DNA of 64,000 nucleotides from Saccharicrinis sp050589685 (lineage in GTDB: Bacteria > Bacteroidota > Bacteroidia > Bacteroidales > Marinilabiliaceae), in assembly GCF_050589685.1 (NCBI RefSeq), contig NZ_JBNGOS010000016.1, forward strand, positions 62,001 to 126,000. Reading direction: 5' to 3'. Shown here in pieces: positions 17,240 to 26,971 of the stretch; within the stretch, counting starts at the first letter, position 1; the number at the start of each line of letters is the position of its first letter. Both the position numbers and the translations under genes were made by a program. The notes below the pieces were generated by a model, which saw only the letters and a list, made by a program, of their open reading frames with translations, made no database searches and was not told the origin of the DNA.

Positions 17240-19738
17240 TTACTTATACAAAATATTTTGTCCAGTATTTACCTGTAGAATTTCTTCTCTCAATCTTTTT
17301 GCTGTACTTGGAGGGTAAAAAGGAACAATTTTATTATCAATAAACTGATTGGCTTGTTAAAGTTGACCATTTAGAGCGAAAAATAATCTTTTGGCACACA
17401 AAAAGCTTAATCTATAGTATAAATCATGATTTTTAAATTTAGCTTCAAGTGTTTTGAGTGTTGAAGCTAAACTAAAAACATCGAAGAACTTTCTAGATAT
17501 ATCCAACTTAATAAGTAAAGGGTAGATATTGGACGGAAAGAACTGAATTGCCTCATTGACAGTCCCTAAAGCAATATTCCTATCTTCTAAAATGAATGTT
17601 TCAAATTGAGCTTTAGAAGTATAGTACATTTCAGCTGCTTTTTCATGAGAACTTTCTTTTAGTTGTTGTAATAGCCTCTGGATGATTTGGTCAGCATTTT
17701 CTATATCTTCTTTTTTTCGGTAAACGCACCTTAAGTAACTCTGAATATGATATGGATTGTTTTTATCATTCTCATAATTTTCTTTTGCCAATGAATATGC
17801 TGCTTCAAAATCCTCTGTACTTACGTAAACTTGCACCAATTCTCGTTTGGCTTTATAATAATTTGGATATTTATCTCTTAAATCAAGTAGTCGTTCCAGT
17901 GCTTTATCATACTTTTTATTCAGTCGATAATAAAAACCAATAATAAAGTTGTGATCGGGACCTTTTATTTCTTGAACTTCTTTTAATAATCTAGGATTTC
18001 TTTTTCTACAAAGAGCTAAACACAACCATTTTTTAATTTCAATTTCAATTTTATTATCCAAATGTGAATAACTATTTAATGCTCTATCTGCTAATTCAAT
18101 AACTTGTTCATAATTTTTACGATTATCATATAACTCTCTCATTGCAAGAAGGAAATGAGATGGTATCAAAAAGGATTCAGGAATTTCAATTTCATTAACA
18201 AATGCTTCTTGTATTGTAATATTGAATTCAGATAAGTCGTCCTCAATATCTGTATAGTTTTGTAATCCTTCTTCTGTTATCTTTCTAAGTCTAAAATATA
18301 ATTTTTCAGGTAGCTTTATACCTGATCTTCTTATATAATCACGTATACCATCATTAAGTTTTATATACTCACCACTAGCACCGAAATGATCAATTATTAG
18401 GCTACAAGAAAAATCGTGCAAAAGATTTTTTTCCTTATCAGGTAGTCCAGAATATATTTTATCTAAAAAATTAACGCTCAAATATTCATAATCAGAAAGT
18501 AGTTTTAATAGCGATAAGGCTTCTTCGTTACCCTCAAACTTTTGTATTACCTTAGCTATAATTTCTGAATTATAATCAACAAGTTCATTTACTCTTTCTA
18601 AGAGTAATTTTGTATTTTCATTTTTTATGTAATCTACTGCAAACTTTATTTGTGCAGGAAAACCTGTAAACAAATCAGAGATTTTTTTCTTATCATCAAA
18701 CACAACTTACTGCTTCTCAATACCTAATAACGCTTGGAACAAATTGTTTCTTTCAGGTTTATCCAATTCAGGTATTGATAAAGCATAAATGTAATCGTTG
18801 TTTTTAATTTCATTGAATCTGACTTTTGAAAGTGAAATTAAAAACAAAAAAGTACTTGGAATACAACGTAACTCTCTAATTAATGAAACAAACCAGTCAA
18901 CTATAGTTCCATCAGAATTAACAATTGCATAATTGTCTATAATAAAAATCTTATTTTCACTTTCAAAAATATCAAGTAATAGAATTTTAGCCAGTTCAAT
19001 CTTCTCTTCAAGTGGAATCTTCAAAAAATCAATAAGACCTTCTCTTGAAATTGAATCCGTAAGCCCTAAATCAAATAAACCTAAAATAAAATCCTCAATA
19101 CTACTCCTACTGTGCAATAACATATATAGGGGTTTATAGTAATCTTTGATGTTATTTGCGTCTTTTAATGCACTTAAGAGAAATTTCCTACGACCAACCC
19201 CCTCAAAACCAGATGCAATATTTACAATTGGAGATGGAAGCTCAAAGTTAAACAACCTTTCATGGTATTCTTTCTTTAAATTATGCCGGCCAATAAATAA
19301 TTGTTCTTTTTCTTTATTTACTGGAAACAATTCCCATGTGACTATTTTGAGTTTTTGTAAAATTCTTTGTGCAACTTTTGAGGGCTTACTTACATATCTA
19401 AGATTATATTCCTTAAGCCAATCTGGAATATCTTTATGGTCGTATGTAATATCTTAATCGATAATTATTGGGTAGATTTTCTTTATACTTCCATTGTTAA
19501 AGAGATTATGAGCATGAAGTACTTCTTCTTTAACCCATTTACTTTCTAATGCCGTTTTTGAAATGAAGAAAACAAAAATATCAGATTATTTTAATCCCGA
19601 AATAATTTCCTCAATTGATCTATTTCCTTCCTCAAAAGTCATTGCATCATATATAACTTTTTCTTTACCAAGTCTATTGGCAATTACTTGAACATATCCC
19701 TTGTCTTTTGAACTATGTGATAAAAAAGCTTTTGGCAT
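17240..19738 (-). pseudogene. TIR-STAND NTPase-TPR immune-type gene interrupted by four in-frame TAA codons
   Basis: Read in one frame from the ATG at 19738 to TAA at 17240-17242, this is an 832-codon gene. Codons 1-115: TIR domain (MPKAFLSHSSKDKGY, YDAMTFEEGN, SDIFVFFISKTALESKW, KIYPIIID); E72 in W68-x3-E72 is at the usual NADase glutamate position. Codons about 145-345: STAND-type NTPase with LFIGR (147-151), Walker A-like GFEGVGRR (177-184, Arg in place of the usual Lys) and Walker B-like KIFIIDN (263-269). Codons about 345-830: helical and TPR-like repeats. TAA codons interrupt it at codon 51 (19586-19588), 95 (19454-19456), 344 (18707-18709) and 794 (17357-17359); no frameshift is needed anywhere. 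Segments 137-343 and 346-793 stay open and could be made separately from TTG/GTG. Much more A+T-rich than the flanking alpha-2-macroglobulin gene. Interpreted as a decaying anti-phage-type gene; recoding is the alternative. Confidence 0.82.
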
Positions 19739-19794
19739 ATCTGATTATTTATTGAGGTTATTTAATATTGTATACTCTAATTTTATATTTGTAC

Positions 19795-22700
19795 CTACTC
19801 CTCCCCAACAACATCAACCCACTGGCCTGCTTTCCGTGCGCTAATCTGGTTGTTGTACATGGCCTCGCACGATACCGATGGCAGGTAATACCTTCCTTGG
19901 TAGGTAGCATTTAGCAGCACCACAAACTTTTGCGATTTTCTGCGTTCCAAATCAAAGTAGGTATACACGCGGTCGTCGCGGATATCGCGGTAATCCGGGA
20001 TGCTGGCCTCATAAACCGACTTCACGTCTTCCATACGGGTGTTTCTGATTTCCCAGCCCGATGGGAATATTTGTGTTAGCGCCATATCGGTATAACGCGA
20101 TAACTGTCCTGGATGAGTGAGGGTAACTGTAGCTTTAAAGTCGGTTCCCTGTAGCAACTTCTGCACGCTAATGGGCTTCCCGGACAACGTTGTATATTCC
20201 ACCTTCATTTTCAGATTGGAGCTTTCACTCACCGAATCACCGGTAATCGGAGTTCCTTCCAAAATCAGACGTGCAAACATAACGCCATCGGCATGGTTTT
20301 CGAACTTCACTTCACCTTTAGTTGGAATATCGGTAGGCAATTGAACCTGATTCACTGGCTTGTCCGACGATACTTTTTCCTTTTTAATGCCTGTTCCGCT
20401 GTAAGCATAAGCAACCCGTGAACCATTGGAGTTTCCGGCCAACTGGCTTAATGCGATCAACGAGTACGCTGTGGTTTGTGTGCTCAACCATCGCTGCGAA
20501 CTCAGCTGATCGGCTATTTCCTTCATCAATGGGGCAGCGGTGTCCAAGTCCCCAAGCAGGGCCAGTGTTTCCAACATCATGGCCTGGTCTCGCAGCACCG
20601 AACCGTAAGAATAATAGTAATAATGGTTGCTGTTCTCAATTGACGTACTTTGGTTTTCAATCAATTTTTTCGCCACATCCTTTTGTCCTATCAACGCATA
20701 AGCCGCTGCCAATCGGAACTTAGCTACACGACTTAGCGAGTTTGAATTGCGCATGCGGTTCATGGCACTTTTATCCGGTTTCCCGGCTAACGCCAAGGTA
20801 TATAGTCGGTAAGCCTGGTTTAACTGTCGGTATTTGTATTCAGCCGTGTTCGACCATGAGCTGGACTGCTTTTTCTGATAGTTAATCCATTTGCTTTTAA
20901 AGTTCAGTGGCAGGCTATAACCTTTCTTTTCGGCTTCGAGAAGGAAATGACCTGCATAGGAGGTTCCCCAATCGTTGGCTTTGCTTTGTCCCGACCAATA
21001 GCTAAAACCACCATCCGAATTTATAAAGGCAGAAAGCCTGCTGATAGCCACTTTTATATTCTTTTCGATGGATGCTTTGGTATTGCCGTCCACCTCCATC
21101 ACATTTTCCAGAAACAATTGTGGGAACACGGAACTTACGGTTTGTTCCACACAGCCATGCGGGTAACAAAGCAAATACTTTAACCTGCGACCAAAATCGA
21201 CCGGAGGAATGGATGACACCTCTATGGTGGCATTGTTAGTTCCTTCCATACCAAACAGTTCGTAAGGAATACCGGCACTTTCCTTGCCTTGCAATATTTT
21301 ACTCACCGAGGTAACCCTGGGCGGATTGGGATTACGAACTTGAATTTCAATTTCGTGCTCAGCTTTTTCTGATCCCGATTGGGCAATAATTTTTACCTTA
21401 CCTACACCTAACTTCTCGGGAATATCCAATGAGAAAGGGACTACCTGGTCACCTTCCTTATCAAATGTGATGGTACGTTTATTTCCCTCCACCACGTTGA
21501 ACAGGTCGTTGGTCTCCACCGTCAAATCCACTTTATTTATATCGTTGCGCATGGCAAACACTGTGACTGGTAATATCACTGCTTCGCCCGGTCCCAATAC
21601 CCGAGGCAGGGTAGCCAGCACCATCAATGGTTTTTTAACCGGAGTTGTTTTTTCTGTGTTTCCGTACATGCGCTCGTTACAGGCCACTACCATAGTGCGT
21701 ACCGAACCAATATATTGCGGCATCTTAAACTCGTGCGTTTTTCTTTTGCCTGGTTTCAATTCAAACGGGCCAAAAACTTTTACCACGGGTTTAAAACGGT
21801 TGGCATTCGGATCTTTTTGCACTTTGGCCAAATCGCCGTCACCACCTATGCTAAATACTTTTTCAATTTGTCCGCCATAGGCACCAATCACCTGGTTGTA
21901 TATATCCCAGGTACGCACGCCTAATGCTTCACGGGCATAAAAATGATTCCAGGGTTTAGGTGTTTTGAATCGTGTTAAATCCAATAATCCTTCCTCAACC
22001 ATAGCCAAGGTATAGGTCATGGGTTTGCCATTCTCTTCACTTACCTTAATTTTTACCATTTGTTCCGGCATCAAAGATTCCGGCATATCAATCACCGGTG
22101 TCAAATGCGTTTCGGCATCCTCAACCAATAACGGGGTTACACCATACATACGAATAGGGAGATTGTTCGCAGTTTGGGCATGTGGTTGCAACAAAGTAAC
22201 ATGAACATAAATATTGGGTGTCATCTCTTTGGTGACCTCAAAGTTAAACGAGGTAAATTCTTTTTGCGTACGAACCCAATATTCGCGGATGATGCGGGTT
22301 CCGTTTTCGATGGTTACCAGCGCCCTGCCACCTTCCGATGAGGCAAAGTTTACCTGGGCTTTTTGTCCTACGTTATATTTATCTTCCTCGGTTGATAAAG
22401 TTAGCATAGAAGCAGCCTCGGGATTGTCGCTCATAGGTTTGGCTGCATATCCCGGCCAATCCACATAAACCGTTTTTCCGCAAACGTGACCACTAACTGG
22501 GTCGAACACCCGCACCAAATAACGTCCCCAGGCCGGGTATTTTATCTTAAAGTCAAATGAGCCAGTTCCATTTTCAGTGTTCAGATAACCTTTCTGGACG
22601 ATATCTTGCGAGGACGAAGAAACGTAACGAGCCAGGTTATCGGCGCCACTCTCCCACCACCAACGCCAATTTACTTTGTACACAACATATTTCAATCGAT

Positions 22701-25350
22701 TTTTCGAGATCGGGTTTCCCTCGCTATCTACAGTGGCTACTTCAATAGTATGGTCTTTATCGGTCAGTAACATTCCACGTTTATCGCCTGTAGGGGTTTT
22801 AACGCCCACGTACGATTTGTAAGGACTGTAAGGAATGGAGAACCTATCAATACTAAAATCACCACTTTCCTCGAAAACACGTGTGCGGAAAGAAGCCTTC
22901 AGCATTCCGGGTGCTTGGTCGCTCACCTCTAAATTACCTTGCATATTGGCTACTCCTTCGGCATTGGTTTTTCCTTCAAAAAAGGTGACTTCTTCGCTGG
23001 TAAAGGAACGCGAGGGATCATCGAAAGTAAAATCATTGAACCTTTTAAATTTAGTTGGGCTGGAGGTTAAAGTAGCGGTTACGTCGGCTTTCAGGTTTTT
23101 CGCCACAGCGCCATGAAGCCATTTCACTTCCATATCGACACTGATATATGGCTTGGCAACCGATATCATATCTACCCCAAAATCCATTTTTATTTTCAGG
23201 CGGTTCGGCTTAACCGTTTCTACTTTTAGTGTTTTATTAAAGGAGGTACCCCCTACATGAATACGAGCCTGCCAGTTACCGGTTGGTGCATCTTCATCCG
23301 TATCCACCTTAAACAAATACATGTTGTTAACTCCATCGGTACTGGCTATTCTTTTTACCAACTGACCATGAGGATTGCTCAACTCAAAAACCACAGGGTG
23401 TTCCTCGGGCAGACTTTTATCTCTATCCTCTAAAATAAACGAAACGAACAGGGTATCTCCCGGTCGCCATACACCACGTTCGCCATAAATATATCCTTTT
23501 AGTCCATTATTGATGGTTTGTCCGGCTACATCAAAGCGACTTAAGGAGAGTGAAGAACCTGCATCCAATCGCAGATAACCACGTTGGTTCTCCTGTTTGG
23601 CCACCAACAGGAACGGTCTTTTAGTAACATCAACCCTAACCAACCCATTTCCATTACTTTTTGATGAAGCAATCTGCTGATTCTGATAATTATAAATTTC
23701 GACGTCCACATTCGCCAATGGTTCGGTAGTTCGCAAGTCGGTAACCGCTACCACCATCTCCTTGTCGGCTCCTTTTTTTGCAATAATTCCAATATTTGAA
23801 GCCAGAATATTTCTGCTGGCAAAACGATTGCTGTGATAATAGGCTCGTTTACATGGATCATCCCTGTCGCGCCAACTGCCGTAATAATAATCGTTATCGT
23901 AATAGCTGTAACCTCCTTCGGGCGTGTCGTAATAAGCTATTTCACGTTCGGTAATTTCATCCGGGTCAGATTCCTGGTTAGCATGTGAACTTTCGTCTTC
24001 ACTGGCACAAGGATAGATGGCATTTCTTCGGTCAAACCGCAGTTCAACCCTGTAAATCGCTCCCCGGTCCACCGTAACCAATTGGTCCAAATCGATGGAA
24101 AAAGTATTCCACTTATTTAAGTCCAGTGTTCTATCTGTATTCAGCGGAATAGTTTTCTTAAGAACCAGCCGGCCAGCCCGTTTCAGTTGGTAGTTTCCGT
24201 CCAGTCGGTTAACCTGTAAAAATGAGGCGATGTTATTCTCAAATATCTTGATCACTCGCACCTGGACCTCTTTCAAACTCACCGCCTTAAAAGGAAGGGT
24301 CAAGCCTGATGACTCGGGTAAAATGGTACCTTTCCCAATAAATTCCACCTGGGGTTTTGAGCTGGTAAAAGTGACATGATAAGATTCCTTTTCATCACTT
24401 ATCGCGCCTAATATGTTTTCTATTCCAGGATGAACAGTCACTCTAATGCTTCCACTTAACGAATTGCCTGGAAGTATCTTAATGATATTGTCTTCAATTT
24501 CGGTGGAGAAGGCTGTTTTGTTTTCCAGCTCTATCAATCCTGCCAACTCTTGTCCGGGATTTAAAGGATCGGTAAAAGAAATTTCGATAGCCTGACGTGG
24601 CAGAAAAACCGCCTTACAACTAATCAACTCAAAATCATCAACGGAAGGGATCTCAATTTTCTTACTGTCTTCTTTGTCAACACCTATGGGCCTACCTTTA
24701 ATTCTAATCTTGATATTATCTGATGAGGTGCCCCTGCTGATATGGTGAATCAAAAAAGGATAATGATTTTCTGTTGCAGAGGATAGCCATTCAATTTCCA
24801 ATGGATCTCCCTTTTGGTCGGCAACAACCATTTGGTGCACCTTGTCCAATTCGGCAAAGTCTGATAAAATCAGTTTCCCACTGAGTTTATTATCCGATAG
24901 GTTGGTTTTTTCGTAAGGCGAAACTTCGCCCATCTCAACCCTAAAATTTTGGGTGATGGTTTGAAACGAAAATTCAAAATCTTCTTTGGCATCTTTAAAT
25001 ACCTGCCCTAGTTTTACCTTCACCTTGTAAACGGTGGCCGATTCCATTTTATCGGCTGCCTTAAATGCTAACGACTGGTTATCGAGCCAATAGAATTCAC
25101 CTTTGACGTCAGGTGTCATTTCCAAGATGCTCGATGAAGCCGGACTACCCGGTTCAGCTCCGGGTACATTTTTAGAGAACCGCACCATAATCTCGGTTTG
25201 GTTAGATACCATACCTGAAGTAAAGGCAGATACTCTTTTGTTGTATTTAACTTCGGAAAGTTGTTGGACTTCTTTGGGTTTCTGTTTGCATCCTGCTAAA
25301 ATCAGAGAAATAATCAGGACGATTAGGCTTAGTATGTTTTTGGTTTGCAT
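19795..25350 (-). CDS. bacterial alpha-2-macroglobulin lipoprotein
   Basis: About 1850 residues. Start placed at ATG 25350 because it gives MQTKNILSLIVLIISLILAGC, a clean lipoprotein signal; the frame is open 14 codons further. Tandem macroglobulin (MG) beta domains fill the first two thirds, including GLKGYIYGERGVWRPGDTL, typical of the MG domain preceding the bait region. The thioester motif is GCVEQ (Cys codon 21151-21153, about residue 1400), followed by the helical thioester domain (SAFINSDGGFSYWSG, WGTSYAGHFLLEAEKKGYSLP) and a C-terminal receptor-like domain. The thioester Cys and Gln are both present, so covalent trapping of attacking proteases is expected. In many bacteria the partner is the peptidoglycan synthase PBP1C; no pbpC gene is adjacent here. 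Confidence 0.95.
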   Translation of the reverse strand: MQTKNILSLIVLIISLILAGCKQKPKEVQQLSEVKYNKRVSAFTSGMVSNQTEIMVRFSKNVPGAEPGSPASSSILEMTPDVKGEFYWLDNQSLAFKAADKMESATVYKVKVKLGQVFKDAKEDFEFSFQTITQNFRVEMGEVSPYEKTNLSDNKLSGKLILSDFAELDKVHQMVVADQKGDPLEIEWLSSATENHYPFLIHHISRGTSSDNIKIRIKGRPIGVDKEDSKKIEIPSVDDFELISCKAVFLPRQAIEISFTDPLNPGQELAGLIELENKTAFSTEIEDNIIKILPGNSLSGSIRVTVHPGIENILGAISDEKESYHVTFTSSKPQVEFIGKGTILPESSGLTLPFKAVSLKEVQVRVIKIFENNIASFLQVNRLDGNYQLKRAGRLVLKKTIPLNTDRTLDLNKWNTFSIDLDQLVTVDRGAIYRVELRFDRRNAIYPCASEDESSHANQESDPDEITEREIAYYDTPEGGYSYYDNDYYYGSWRDRDDPCKRAYYHSNRFASRNILASNIGIIAKKGADKEMVVAVTDLRTTEPLANVDVEIYNYQNQQIASSKSNGNGLVRVDVTKRPFLLVAKQENQRGYLRLDAGSSLSLSRFDVAGQTINNGLKGYIYGERGVWRPGDTLFVSFILEDRDKSLPEEHPVVFELSNPHGQLVKRIASTDGVNNMYLFKVDTDEDAPTGNWQARIHVGGTSFNKTLKVETVKPNRLKIKMDFGVDMISVAKPYISVDMEVKWLHGAVAKNLKADVTATLTSSPTKFKRFNDFTFDDPSRSFTSEEVTFFEGKTNAEGVANMQGNLEVSDQAPGMLKASFRTRVFEESGDFSIDRFSIPYSPYKSYVGVKTPTGDKRGMLLTDKDHTIEVATVDSEGNPISKNRLKYVVYKVNWRWWWESGADNLARYVSSSSQDIVQKGYLNTENGTGSFDFKIKYPAWGRYLVRVFDPVSGHVCGKTVYVDWPGYAAKPMSDNPEAASMLTLSTEEDKYNVGQKAQVNFASSEGGRALVTIENGTRIIREYWVRTQKEFTSFNFEVTKEMTPNIYVHVTLLQPHAQTANNLPIRMYGVTPLLVEDAETHLTPVIDMPESLMPEQMVKIKVSEENGKPMTYTLAMVEEGLLDLTRFKTPKPWNHFYAREALGVRTWDIYNQVIGAYGGQIEKVFSIGGDGDLAKVQKDPNANRFKPVVKVFGPFELKPGKRKTHEFKMPQYIGSVRTMVVACNERMYGNTEKTTPVKKPLMVLATLPRVLGPGEAVILPVTVFAMRNDINKVDLTVETNDLFNVVEGNKRTITFDKEGDQVVPFSLDIPEKLGVGKVKIIAQSGSEKAEHEIEIQVRNPNPPRVTSVSKILQGKESAGIPYELFGMEGTNNATIEVSSIPPVDFGRRLKYLLCYPHGCVEQTVSSVFPQLFLENVMEVDGNTKASIEKNIKVAISRLSAFINSDGGFSYWSGQSKANDWGTSYAGHFLLEAEKKGYSLPLNFKSKWINYQKKQSSSWSNTAEYKYRQLNQAYRLYTLALAGKPDKSAMNRMRNSNSLSRVAKFRLAAAYALIGQKDVAKKLIENQSTSIENSNHYYYYSYGSVLRDQAMMLETLALLGDLDTAAPLMKEIADQLSSQRWLSTQTTAYSLIALSQLAGNSNGSRVAYAYSGTGIKKEKVSSDKPVNQVQLPTDIPTKGEVKFENHADGVMFARLILEGTPITGDSVSESSNLKMKVEYTTLSGKPISVQKLLQGTDFKATVTLTHPGQLSRYTDMALTQIFPSGWEIRNTRMEDVKSVYEASIPDYRDIRDDRVYTYFDLERRKSQKFVVLLNATYQGRYYLPSVSCEAMYNNQISARKAGQWVDVVGEE

Positions 25351-25586
25351 AGGGGAATGCTTGTGAAGGTTATACGTTTCTTTAATCCTCACAAGCTACA
25401 AAAATGTTGGGAACATCGCCAATTAAATTAACAAAATATTTGTGGATGAATGTACGTTTTGGAGTTCAAAAAATACCAATGCCCCGATACATTTATTACC
25501 TTAACATGTCAATACATAGTTATTTTTGTGTCTCCCAATAAACTGTCACTTGTACCCTAACCCCAATAACATTCGTTTTTGAATTA

Positions 25587-26909
25587 CTATTCCTTCTCAA
25601 ACTTCTTTTCCCAAATCATTTTTCCTTTTTGATCGCGAATTTGGATATTCATCATGCGTTTTTTGCTTGTTCCGGAAAAGCTGATTAGCGCATAATTGCG
25701 CACTTCAACATAGGTTCCTTCTACACGAAGTGTGTTCCCTTCATCTTTGGCTTTTCCTAACCCAGATGTAAAAGGTGATACCGTAACATCTATTATTCTC
25801 GGCTTGTTATCTTCTTTAAACACACTTAATTCACTATGGTGTCTATCGCCGGTAACAAATACCACGTTTTTTATTTTTTGTTTATCAATAAAATCTATTA
25901 TTTCCTGACGTTCTTTACCAAAGCCATAATTTGCATACGTCTCGAATTTAGCAGCCGTGTTTAAGAATTGTCCTCCAATGGCCACTACTTTAAAGTTGGC
26001 CTCGCTGTAAACCAACGCATCTTTTAACCACTGCTTTTGTTCTTCTCCTAAGATGGACTTGTTGTCCGCAATTAAATTATTTGGAGAACGATAAAATCGA
26101 TTATCCAAAAGAAAAAAGTCAACATCATTCCATTGAAAATGGGTGAATACTCCTTTAGTATCGCCTACACCGTATGAAGGATTGGCCCAAAACAATTTGA
26201 ATGCTTCAAAAGTCTTATTCTTGTTCCACCACCCACGGTCGCTATTATCGGGGCCGTAATCGTGATCGTCCCATATGGCATAATGATGAACTGATGCCAG
26301 CATCGGTTGAAGTTCGGGAAGGGAGCGTGTATGTGTCCATCGATGAAGAATACCTGTCCACGTGTGCCAGTCGGGTTCGCGCAGGTAGGTGTTATCTCCC
26401 AACCAAACCATTAGGTCAGGCTTTGATTTATAAATGGCTTCGAATATTTCATAGCCTTCGCCATATGGAGCTCCCGGCCTGTCGTGGCTTTCTTCGTTGA
26501 CATAGGCACAACTCCCCGTCGCAAAGGTGAAATTTGGCGGTTCTGTTCTCCATTTCCAAATGGGTTGCGTCCGGAATTCAGTTGGATATTTTATATCAAC
26601 CTCCGTACCATCTACAACCACTTGATATTGATACACGTTTCCGGGTTCAACTTTATTGGCAATTAATGTTGCCGTGCAGGCAGTATTTTGCAATGTTTGA
26701 ACTTTCGATGTAGTATAGAATTCTCCCTTGTTTCCTTTGATCCAATACCGGATAGAAACCTCAGCCTCCTGCCTGGTTTGAATCCAGATGGCAGTCTCTT
26801 TCATATCGGTATACCCAAGCATAGGCCCAGATTGAAGTGGGGATTGACTGTAGCATATCTGCAAACCAAAAATAGCCAAACAAACAATAATATTTTTATG
26901 TATTGTCAT
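25587..26909 (-). CDS. PhoD-like alkaline phosphatase family protein
   Basis: 440 residues with an N-terminal signal peptide (IIVCLAIFGLQICYSQS). N-terminal fibronectin-like PhoD domain (PMLGYTDMKETAIWIQT; RYWIKGNKGEFY) and a C-terminal metallophosphatase domain with FATGSCAYV, VWLGDNTYLRE, WDDHDYGPDNSD, GGQFLN and FVTGDRHHSEL; the Asp, His and Asn residues in these blocks are the usual dinuclear metal ligands. Secreted phosphodiesterase/phosphomonoesterase that would release phosphate from organic esters. Monocistronic. No PHO box can be recognised. Confidence 0.9.
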   Translation of the reverse strand: MTIHKNIIVCLAIFGLQICYSQSPLQSGPMLGYTDMKETAIWIQTRQEAEVSIRYWIKGNKGEFYTTSKVQTLQNTACTATLIANKVEPGNVYQYQVVVDGTEVDIKYPTEFRTQPIWKWRTEPPNFTFATGSCAYVNEESHDRPGAPYGEGYEIFEAIYKSKPDLMVWLGDNTYLREPDWHTWTGILHRWTHTRSLPELQPMLASVHHYAIWDDHDYGPDNSDRGWWNKNKTFEAFKLFWANPSYGVGDTKGVFTHFQWNDVDFFLLDNRFYRSPNNLIADNKSILGEEQKQWLKDALVYSEANFKVVAIGGQFLNTAAKFETYANYGFGKERQEIIDFIDKQKIKNVVFVTGDRHHSELSVFKEDNKPRIIDVTVSPFTSGLGKAKDEGNTLRVEGTYVEVRNYALISFSGTSKKRMMNIQIRDQKGKMIWEKKFEKE

Positions 26910-26971
26910 ATTTTATCCATTTCACCCAAAGCTTACATAAGCAATTATGGCAGCTTAAAATCCAAGTCATG

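Noticed and set aside
17357..19330. Two independent genes (TPR protein 17357-18703 and NTPase 18707-19330)
   Set aside because: Both starts are GTG or TTG directly after TAA codons in the same frame, and domain sequence continues across the stops, so one interrupted gene explains them better.
17240..19738. TAA reassigned to an amino acid in this genome
   Set aside because: TAA terminates many intact neighbouring genes (for example ndh, efp, DUF3108, DUF5777), so genome-wide reassignment is ruled out.
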